Under the pieces are notes generated by a model, which saw nothing but the letters and a program-made list of their open reading frames with translations, was not told the DNA's origin and made no database searches. The position numbers were made by a program, and so were the translations under genes. From Rubripirellula tenax (GTDB taxonomy: Bacteria; Planctomycetota; Planctomycetia; Pirellulales; Pirellulaceae), in assembly GCF_007860125.1 (NCBI RefSeq), contig NZ_SJPW01000004.1, positions 280,372 to 344,371 on the forward strand: a stretch of DNA of 64,000 nucleotides, written 5' to 3'. How positions within the stretch are numbered: position 1 is the first letter of the stretch; every line of letters begins with the position of its first letter. Of this stretch, positions 44,595 to 51,706 are shown piece by piece.

Positions 44595-46031
44595 ATGGTT
44601 CATTGGTTGCGAGCACCGTTGCTCACATGTTTGGTCCTTGGGGCCGTGTTCGGAATCAACATGATTTCGACGTCAACAGCATTTGCCCAAGATGAAGTGG
44701 TTGCGGAAGTGGTCGAAGCGGTCGCTGAGGCCGAGCCCGCTGCCGATGCCGATCTGGGTGTCGGCTACGCCTTGGACAACGCGGTGCTATTTCTGTGCGC
44801 CGTGCTGGTCTTGTTCATGCAGGCAGGCTTCGCGATGGTCGAAGTCGGACTGAACTCGGCGAAGAATACGATCAACATTTTGTCGAAGAATGTGATGGAC
44901 TTGGCCGTCGGGGCCCTGCTGTTCTTCGCCGTCGGTTTCGGATTGATGTATCCGGGCAGCTATGGGGAAGTAGACAACGCCTACTTTGCCTTCGGCGGCA
45001 GCGGCATCTATGACTCCGCCGCTGATCGAACATTCTCGCCTCAAGTCGACTGGTTCTTCCAAGCCGTTTTCGCAGCGACTGCCGCGACGATCGTATCGGG
45101 TGCCGTCGCGGGTCGAATGAAGTTCACCGCCTACCTGATCTACAGCGCGATGTTGACCGGATTGATCTATCCGATCAGCGGCTACTGGAAGTGGGGCGGC
45201 GGATGGTTGATGCAGTTTGGCGAACTGGTTGACGGCGAATACACGATGGCCTTCCAGGACTTCGCAGGTTCGGCAGTCGTTCACGCGGTTGGTGGATTCG
45301 CCGGCCTAGCCGGTGCGATGATCCTTGGCCCACGCCTGGGACGTTTCACCGCCGATGGCAAGAGTGTGCCCCTTCCCGGTCACAACATCGCCTTCGCTGC
45401 ACTGGGCGTGTTCATCCTATGGGTCGGATGGTACGGATTCAACCCTGGCAGCCAGCTGGCGTTCCAAGGTACAGGCGACATTGACGCGACGGTCTTCATT
45501 GCCGTGAACACAACTCTGGCTGCTGCGGCGGGTGCCGTGATTGCGACCGCGTTGAGCTGGGCGATGTTCAGCAAGCCCGACCTGACAATGAGTCTTAACG
45601 GTGCGCTGGGTGGATTGGTCGGTATCACGGCTTGCTGTGACGCGTTCTCGAACGTTTGGTCAATCGTTGTCGGCGGTGTCGCTGGTGCGTTGGTCGTCTT
45701 GGGTGTGATCCTGCTGGACAAAGCCAAGATCGACGACCCCGTTGGTGCATGGCCCGTTCACGGATTGTGCGGCGTTTGGGGCTGCTTGGCACTTGGCCTG
45801 CTTCCCAACACCCACCTCGACAGTGGTGCAACCAGCTTGATGGTGCAGTTGATTGGTACGGTGTCGATATGTGCTTGGTCGTTCGTCACGATGGGAGGTT
45901 TGTTCCTGGTGCTGAAGGCGCTTGGCATGCTTCGAGTCTCGGCCGAAGAGGAAACCGCTGGCTTGGATATTTCCGAGCACGGCATGCACGCATACCCGTC
46001 GGACGCAGTCTCTGGCGGTGCGGTCATCTAG
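44595..46031 (+). CDS. amt: ammonium transporter
   Basis: A 478-aa Amt/MEP/Rh-family transporter that admits ammonium or ammonia across the inner membrane. An N-terminal signal peptide (to about residue 31, TAFAQ) and an Ala/Glu-rich linker precede eleven membrane helices. The pore twin histidines are His230 (QDFAGSAVVHAVGG) and His389 (GAWPVHGLCGVWG), and Asp222 is the conserved structural residue. AAGGTGG lies 7 nt upstream of the ATG. The promoter is of sigma-54 type, and a P-II gene follows, as in amtB-glnK operons. Confidence 0.95.
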   Translation: MVHWLRAPLLTCLVLGAVFGINMISTSTAFAQDEVVAEVVEAVAEAEPAADADLGVGYALDNAVLFLCAVLVLFMQAGFAMVEVGLNSAKNTINILSKNVMDLAVGALLFFAVGFGLMYPGSYGEVDNAYFAFGGSGIYDSAADRTFSPQVDWFFQAVFAATAATIVSGAVAGRMKFTAYLIYSAMLTGLIYPISGYWKWGGGWLMQFGELVDGEYTMAFQDFAGSAVVHAVGGFAGLAGAMILGPRLGRFTADGKSVPLPGHNIAFAALGVFILWVGWYGFNPGSQLAFQGTGDIDATVFIAVNTTLAAAAGAVIATALSWAMFSKPDLTMSLNGALGGLVGITACCDAFSNVWSIVVGGVAGALVVLGVILLDKAKIDDPVGAWPVHGLCGVWGCLALGLLPNTHLDSGATSLMVQLIGTVSICAWSFVTMGGLFLVLKALGMLRVSAEEETAGLDISEHGMHAYPSDAVSGGAVI

Positions 46032-46417
46032 TGAATTCAATCGACGTTGTTTTGGCAGCGTCGAAACGAGCTACCCACCAATGCTTCGTCGCCACGGTCG
46101 TCCTGACCGAGGCGGCGAGGCACCCGGTGCGGAAAGGGAACACGGGGAGACAAGACGACTTCTCGGCTCTTGCCTGGGCCAGAAGATCCCGGCTCGGGTG
46201 GGCGTCCGCCTCGCTCACCTGAGTTCGGGTTTTTCGAATCCGGCAAACCAGCGGTCGATCTTGAGAAAGCCGGCGTCTCGTCAGAGGCGTCGGCTTTTTT
46301 CGTACCCGCGAACGTTGCGTAGTCGCCAACCGGTCGACCATCTACAATCACGATCTGCCCCGCTATTGTCACCTTTGTTTTATGGACTCGTCGAAGCACC
46401 GTGAAAGTCGAAGCACC
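46032..46417. other. intergenic region between amt and the P-II gene
   Basis: 386 bp with a strong terminator at 46266-46300, so the P-II gene may have its own promoter after it. No clear sigma box is seen, and there is no gene. Confidence 0.5.
46266..46300 (+). terminator. rho-independent terminator after amt
   Basis: A 14-bp stem (AAAGCCGGCGTCTC with GAGGCGTCGGCTTT, two G-T pairs) around GTCA, followed by a T-tract. It separates amt from the P-II gene at least partly. Confidence 0.88.
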
Positions 46418-46423
46418 GTGAAA
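46390..46423 (+). repeat. 17-bp perfect tandem duplication at the P-II start
   Basis: GTCGAAGCACCGTGAAA occurs at 46390-46406 and again at 46407-46423. Each copy contains a GTG that could start translation, but only the second is in the P-II frame; the first reads into a stop after six codons. Confidence 0.9.
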
Positions 46424-46765
46424 TTTGTCATCGCAATTGTCCAGCCGGGCAAGCTGGAATCCATCAAGGCGGAACTCAGCCAAGTCGAAGTCGTTCGATT
46501 GACGGTGTTGGATTGCCAAGGCTTTGGTCGCCAGCGGGGAAAAACCGGGGCCCAACACGGCTTGGACTCGAGCGTGAACCTGCTTCGCAAAGTTCAATTG
46601 CAGATCGCCGTCAATGAAGAGTTCGTGCAACCGACCATCGACGCGATCGTCGCGGGCGGGCGGACGGGATCCGAGGGCGAGATCGGCGATGGCAAGATTT
46701 TCGTTCTACCGATGGACGATTGCATCCGAATCCGCACTGGTGAAACAGGAAGTGAAGCAATATGA
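46418..46765 (+). CDS. P-II family nitrogen regulator
   Basis: A 115-aa P-II signal protein; the trimer senses 2-oxoglutarate and ATP/ADP and usually blocks Amt when nitrogen is plentiful. GFGRQRGKT and IRIRTGETGSEAI are typical. Two features are not: the T-loop lacks the usual Tyr51 (Ser here, HGLDSSVNLL), and the B-loop reads TGSEGEIGDGKIF, three residues longer than TG-K-IGDGKIF. GTG 46418 gives the family-like MKFVIAIVQPGKLESIK; ATG 46382 is in frame and would add 12 residues. It overlaps the next gene by 4 nt. Confidence 0.88.
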   Translation: MKFVIAIVQPGKLESIKAELSQVEVVRLTVLDCQGFGRQRGKTGAQHGLDSSVNLLRKVQLQIAVNEEFVQPTIDAIVAGGRTGSEGEIGDGKIFVLPMDDCIRIRTGETGSEAI

Positions 46766-47298
46766 GCGAGTCTGATCTCCCGCTGGCCGGCCAACGCGTC
46801 TTGATTTTGACCGGCGAGATCTACGAAGACCTCGAACTTTGGTACCCGAAACTGCGACTCGAAGAGGCCGGTGCCTCCACCGTCGTCGCTGGCCCCGACG
46901 CGAAAACGCACTACAACGGGAAACATGGATACCCGTGTACCAGTGATGCCGCGATCGCGGACATGGATGCGGGGGACTTCGATGCATTGGTTGTGCCGGG
47001 CGGATTCATGCCCGACAAGTTGCGCCGCGACCGGGCGGTTCTCGACTTGGTCCGCGCCTTCGACGCGGATAAGAAACCGATTGCCGCGATTTGCCATGGC
47101 GGATGGATTCCGATCTCGGCGGGTGTCTACAAAGGCGTGCGAGTGACCGGTTCGCCGGGCATCAAGGACGACCTCGTCAATTCGGGTGCAACCTACGAAG
47201 ATGCGTCGGTCGTTGTCGACGGTCACCACGTGACCAGCCGTCGCCCGGACGACTTGCCGGATTTCTGTCGAGCGCTGATCGGCTTGATGGCTCGCTAG
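46762..47298 (+). CDS. DJ-1/PfpI-family protein
   Basis: A 178-aa protein of the DJ-1/PfpI fold. The nucleophile elbow is AICHGGW (Cys111, His112), and the early acidic YEDLE supplies a conserved glutamate. Members act as glyoxalase-like deglycases, chaperones or peptidases; the exact activity cannot be told. The stop of the P-II gene overlaps its start by 4 nt, so it is co-translated with P-II, which is an unusual partner. Confidence 0.88.
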   Translation: MSESDLPLAGQRVLILTGEIYEDLELWYPKLRLEEAGASTVVAGPDAKTHYNGKHGYPCTSDAAIADMDAGDFDALVVPGGFMPDKLRRDRAVLDLVRAFDADKKPIAAICHGGWIPISAGVYKGVRVTGSPGIKDDLVNSGATYEDASVVVDGHHVTSRRPDDLPDFCRALIGLMAR

Positions 47299-47346
47299 AG
47301 TTTTTTCGACGCAGCCATTCCCACGCACAAAAGAACGTACACCTGC

Positions 47347-48744
47347 ATGGCCGAAGACGAATTCTATGCGGCGACGGTCTCGTTGGCCGTGCCGATTGAC
47401 CAAGCATTCGCATATCACGAACGCCCGGGAGCACTGTCTCGGTTGATCCCGCCGTGGGAGTCTGTCGAACTTGAGCATTCCGACGGATCGCTGACCGTTG
47501 GCAGCCAAGTGGTCATGAAGACCAAGATTTTTGGGATTCCGTTTCGCTGGGTCGCCCGTCACACCGAATACGACCGGCCGCGGCTGTTTGCCGACACTCA
47601 GGTTTCCGGACCTTTTGCATCGTGGGATCACCGCCATGAATTCAGCGAACCGTCTACCGAACAAAGTTCGATGTCTCAACTGCGAGACCAGATTCGGTAT
47701 CGAGTTCCGCTGGGCGCGGTCGGGCGATTGTTTGGCGGATCGAAAGCCCGCCGAACGATTGAGGCGATGTTCGCGTTTCGTCACCGTTTGACTCAGGATG
47801 ACTTGCAATTGCATCACGATCGTCCGGCCGAACCGATGACGATCGCCATTTCCGGATCTAGCGGAATGGTGGGCAGCCAGTTGTCGGCGCTGGCGACACT
47901 CTTAGGGCATCAAGTTCGCCCGATCGTTCGGTCCGTCGACAAAGACCCCAACACCATCGCGGCTTGGTCAAATGACGATGACTTGCAAAAGTTCGAAGGT
48001 GTTGATGCCGTGGTTCACCTAGCCGGAAAGTCGATCGCTGACCAACGTTGGACCGACCCCGTCAAACAGGAAATTCGCGACAGCCGCGTCGTCAAAACAC
48101 GCCAACTTTGCGAGTTGCTGGCCCGACTGGATCGAAAGCCATCGGTTTTGATATGCGCGTCGGCGACGGGCATTTACGGGGATCGTGGCGATGAGATTCT
48201 CACCGAAGATTCCCAGCCCGACGATTCGTTTCTAGCGGATGTCGCTCGCCAATGGGAAGCCGCTTGTCAGCCGGCCATCGATGCGGGCATTCGCGTCGTC
48301 CATGCTCGTTTCGGAATCGTTTTGTCACCGCAGGGCGGCGCGCTCGAAAAATCGCTGCTGCCGGCAAAGCTGGCCGGCGGGTCGCTGGGCAATGGCCGCC
48401 AATGGTGGAGCTGGATCGCGTTGGACGATGTCGTCGGTGCGATCTATCACGCGATCACCGACCCTTCGATGTCGGGACCCGTCAATTTCGTTTCGCCGAC
48501 ACCGGTCACCAATGGTGAGTTTGCAAAAACGCTGGCCAGTGTTGTGGGTCGACCGGCACTGTTTCCGGCCCCTGCGTTCGCACTCCGAGCAGCGCTGGGC
48601 GAAATGGCGGACGCGCTGTTGTTGTCCAGTTGCCGTGCCGAGCCGACGCGGTTGCAGGCGGCGGGCTATCGATTTCGGTTCACCGAATTGGAACCGTTCC
48701 TTCGATACGTGTTGGGGCGAAACCGGCTGAGATCGGAAGCATGA
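47347..48744 (+). CDS. SRPBCC domain fused to TIGR01777-type epimerase
   Basis: A 465-aa two-domain protein. Residues 1-155 look like an SRPBCC/START-like ligand domain (VSLAVPIDQAFAYHERPGALSRLIPPWESV). Residues about 162-465 are an NAD(P)-binding SDR of the YfcH/SulA TIGR01777 type: ISGSSGMVGSQL, VVHLAGKSIADQRWT, SATGIYGDRGDEILTE and WSWIALDDVVGAIYHAI. The function of the family is poorly known. The stop overlaps the next start by 4 nt. Confidence 0.88.
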   Translation: MAEDEFYAATVSLAVPIDQAFAYHERPGALSRLIPPWESVELEHSDGSLTVGSQVVMKTKIFGIPFRWVARHTEYDRPRLFADTQVSGPFASWDHRHEFSEPSTEQSSMSQLRDQIRYRVPLGAVGRLFGGSKARRTIEAMFAFRHRLTQDDLQLHHDRPAEPMTIAISGSSGMVGSQLSALATLLGHQVRPIVRSVDKDPNTIAAWSNDDDLQKFEGVDAVVHLAGKSIADQRWTDPVKQEIRDSRVVKTRQLCELLARLDRKPSVLICASATGIYGDRGDEILTEDSQPDDSFLADVARQWEAACQPAIDAGIRVVHARFGIVLSPQGGALEKSLLPAKLAGGSLGNGRQWWSWIALDDVVGAIYHAITDPSMSGPVNFVSPTPVTNGEFAKTLASVVGRPALFPAPAFALRAALGEMADALLLSSCRAEPTRLQAAGYRFRFTELEPFLRYVLGRNRLRSEA

Positions 48745-49181
48745 ACGCCAACACTCTTTTTATCTTAAATCTGTGTTCGACGTGGTACATGGTCGGTCTG
48801 ATTTGGATGGTCCAGGTCGTACACTACGCGATGTTCGATCGCGTGGGGGAGAGCGAATTTATTCGCTATGCTGCGGACCATAATCGATTGATCACGCCCA
48901 TCGTCGGAGTCCCGATGTTGATCGAAATCGCGACGGCGTGCATGCTTTTGGCGATGGCGCCGGATGGTTTTCCGCGATGGGCGGCGTGGGTCGGCGTCGC
49001 GATGATCATCGCCATTTGGATTTCGACGGCGGTTCTGCAAGTGCCGTGTCACGAACGGTTGGGTTCCGGCTTTGACGTCGAAGTGTATCGACGATTGGTC
49101 AACACCAATTGGATCCGCACGATTTTGTGGACTGCGCGAGGCGTCATGATGGGCTATTTCTTGACGAAGATGCTGCGGTGA
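48741..49181 (+). CDS. four-helix membrane protein
   Basis: A 146-aa integral membrane protein with about four helices (6-27, 50-72, 80-100, 125-143). Conserved-looking blocks are VHYAMFDRVGESEFIRYAADHNRLITPIVG and LQVPCHERLGSGFD, with histidines at helix ends. ATG 48741 overlaps the epimerase stop (ATGA). The function is unknown; the context suggests that it belongs to the epimerase. Confidence 0.75.
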   Translation: MNANTLFILNLCSTWYMVGLIWMVQVVHYAMFDRVGESEFIRYAADHNRLITPIVGVPMLIEIATACMLLAMAPDGFPRWAAWVGVAMIIAIWISTAVLQVPCHERLGSGFDVEVYRRLVNTNWIRTILWTARGVMMGYFLTKMLR

Positions 49182-49212
49182 TCCTTTGCGAATTCCGCAC
49201 CGCCGAGAGTGA

Positions 49213-49692
49213 CTACAAGTACATGCCGACGAAACCGTCGGACGAATCACTCTGCTCTTGAATCGCTTTCAGGCGTTCTTCCGTCTTGGTCATGTCACCC
49301 GCTTCGATGTAGCGGTCGAATTCGACCAGCAGTGCATGCCGAACGCTTTCGGTCAAAAATTCAACCATGGGTTCGTTCAACCAACTGCACGTTTCGCCTT
49401 TCAGTTGGACGTGTACATCAACCGCTTTGGTTTGGATGTCCTTCTCGCCCGTCATCACCGTGCCCTCGAACGAGAACACAATTTGGCCGCGATTGGGATC
49501 GTTGGTCAAGTGATACACACATTGACCACGGTGCAGATAGTACGTGTTGTGCGTACCGTGCGTTGCCATTGCATCTTTGACTCGCAACACAAACTGTTCA
49601 TAGCGAGGCGACGCATCGACGGGAACGTCCATCCGCGTGACGCTGCGCAACGGCAGACAATCAAACTCAACCTCTACCCACCTGCCCGTCAT
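49213..49692 (-). CDS. conserved protein of unknown function
   Basis: A 159-aa soluble protein with no signal peptide and no recognised motif; it is rich in beta-prone sequence (NTYYLHRGQCVYHLTNDPNRGQIVFSFEGTV) and ends in an acidic helix. It is tail-to-tail with the membrane protein gene and downstream of the coiled-coil gene. Confidence 0.65.
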   Translation of the reverse strand: MTGRWVEVEFDCLPLRSVTRMDVPVDASPRYEQFVLRVKDAMATHGTHNTYYLHRGQCVYHLTNDPNRGQIVFSFEGTVMTGEKDIQTKAVDVHVQLKGETCSWLNEPMVEFLTESVRHALLVEFDRYIEAGDMTKTEERLKAIQEQSDSSDGFVGMYL

Positions 49693-49754
49693 GATCGTCG
49701 ATTCCTAATACCGCTGAAGCCTGAACTGACACAGATTCCAGTGTACCGAAAAAA

Positions 49755-51203
49755 TCACTGAACCGTCGTCAACACGTTGACGTTTTGTTCAACGCGACGA
49801 TGGATTCGGTTGAGTTGCTGTTCAAGCTGCAGGTTTTCACGATGCAGACGCTGCATTTCTTGACGCATTGCTTTGACCGTCGCGTCCGTTTCTGCTGCAT
49901 ATTCGCTGATCGCTTTGGATTCAACCTCGAACTGCTTCAAGTCTTGTTCCAAACGAACCTTGATACCTTGGTTGGCGACCAGCATGCCGTTGCTCTTGTC
50001 GATCGCTTCCTTCAAAACGGTTTCCGCCTGAGTCAGTTCGGCCTTTCGGTTTTCCAACTCGGCCAATCGCAAGCGAATGTGCCGCAGAATGAATCGATAG
50101 TCATTCAAAGGGCGGATGTAATATCGGTCGATCAGTTTTGCCGCGCCCTCGTCGATCAAAACGTCTGCGGCATCTTCTTTGAACAAGTAGATGTCGCCCT
50201 TCTTGAACTTGACGCTGCCGCCGTCGCCACGTTGCAACCTTGCATCCACCGCGCGACCCGTTCCGTCGAAGAATCCACCTTCGAGTGCGCCACGTTGTTC
50301 GGGGCTGTCGACTTCGATGGAATGATTCTTGATGAATTCAACCTTGGTCCATCGGCTCAGTGGCGGATCGTCTTGTGTCGCCCGTGAACCGTCACGCAGG
50401 TAATTCTTCAGCGTTTCGGGGGAAACGGTTTTGCCGATTATCGACTTGACCAATTCTTCGTCGACACGTCCGAGCCAGTTGTCGTCACTGGGGACACTAC
50501 CTTCGGCGATAAACGGCGTATGTCCGTCAAGCGGCAGCAACTCGTAGATCGACCAACTGCGAGCTTGACCGCTGCCGATCGCTTGCAATTGAGCTGGCTC
50601 GAGCGGTCCCGTCGGAGTGATCACGATTTGGTTCGGTGTGCTGGCCGTGACTCGGAATTCACCCAAAAAGAACGTTGGGATAGGAGTCGGCACGTCGGGA
50701 CGCGGTGTTTCGCCGAAACCGTACACAACCAAATCAACTGGGATCATCGGTGCCGGATCCACGGCAGCCGCGGGCTCTTCACCGGGGACGCCGGCCACAC
50801 CGGTATCTTCGACCAGCTGGACCAAAGTGATTTGATTGTCGGCAACGTTCTTCATCTGCAGGTTTCGCCAGCGACGTCCTGCTTCGATTCCCAGCTTCGA
50901 AAGCCGCTGTGACAATTGACGAACTCCGTCACCGCCGGTGGGATCGGTCGGATCGCCGCGAGAAATCAGCCGGTGCTCGGCTTCGACCTCAGCAAATTGT
51001 TTTTCTAGCTTTTCACGGACCTGATGCCACGCCGCACGACTCTTCAACACGCCCGCGGTCGGGAACAAGAACAGCACCGCCAAGATCATGGTGATGCAGA
51101 CAGGCACGATTTGAAACCAACGCCAACCGGACGCGGCCTTCCAAACCATTACGAAGAAGCCGATCAGCAGAACGACCAACAGACCGAGGATGACAAACTT
51201 CAT
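49755..51203 (-). CDS. membrane-anchored coiled-coil protein
   Basis: A 482-aa protein. Two N-terminal helices (about 3-22 and 33-52) anchor it. Residues about 55-360 are a predicted periplasmic beta-rich domain with a Pro-rich linker (GEEPAAAVDPAPMIPVDLVVYG). Residues about 370-470 form a long charged coiled coil (RLRLAELENRKAELTQAETV, QEMQRLHRENLQLEQQLNRI). The function is unknown; the form suits a scaffold or envelope-bridging protein. It is divergent from the large TolC-like gene. Confidence 0.7.
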   Translation of the reverse strand: MKFVILGLLVVLLIGFFVMVWKAASGWRWFQIVPVCITMILAVLFLFPTAGVLKSRAAWHQVREKLEKQFAEVEAEHRLISRGDPTDPTGGDGVRQLSQRLSKLGIEAGRRWRNLQMKNVADNQITLVQLVEDTGVAGVPGEEPAAAVDPAPMIPVDLVVYGFGETPRPDVPTPIPTFFLGEFRVTASTPNQIVITPTGPLEPAQLQAIGSGQARSWSIYELLPLDGHTPFIAEGSVPSDDNWLGRVDEELVKSIIGKTVSPETLKNYLRDGSRATQDDPPLSRWTKVEFIKNHSIEVDSPEQRGALEGGFFDGTGRAVDARLQRGDGGSVKFKKGDIYLFKEDAADVLIDEGAAKLIDRYYIRPLNDYRFILRHIRLRLAELENRKAELTQAETVLKEAIDKSNGMLVANQGIKVRLEQDLKQFEVESKAISEYAAETDATVKAMRQEMQRLHRENLQLEQQLNRIHRRVEQNVNVLTTVQ

Positions 51204-51706
51204 GGTCGTTTTGAGATCACCATCGCGGCGAGTGAAATGGAACGCGTCTCCCGCAAGCAGCTCTCGAGCTCAACTTTCCCTAGGAATGCATTGTTTCCTA
51301 TCGGAAGATGAAGCCGTCGAACCTGCAATTTTGAGCGCTGAACACCAAAAAGAGCAGAGGAGTGGCCGAAATTGCCTCCCCGAATACTAAGTTGGGCAAT
51401 TTGCAGCGTCAAGGTTTTCTCGCCACGGTTGGGCTCATTGGGCAATTTGTTGCCCTTTCGACCCCTCTTCTAGCGCCTTCAGGTCGCTCCATCACCTCAT
51501 TTCGAGACTTTTCCGCATAACCGAGGCAATCCGCTTAGTCGTTACCACCGGACGGGGGTAACCGGAAAACCGGCAACCTCGGCATAATTGCCCCGCAATC
51601 GAAGGGCTTGAAAAACCGAAACCGATAACGACGGGACCGAATGCGCACGGAGTGCCGGTCTGCGACTGTACATCGATGTTTTCGCTTTCGACGATTGACC
51701 TGCCCT
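51204..51706. other. divergent region upstream of the TolC-like gene
   Basis: About 500 bp. It has GGCAATTT boxes at 51369-51376 (inverted), 51392-51403 and 51438-51449 (12-bp direct repeats TTGGGCAATTTG), and a related box at 51585-51592. An imperfect hairpin (GGTAACCGG, AAAA, CCGGCAACC) lies at 51557-51578. The elements may bind a regulator of either gene. Confidence 0.4.
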
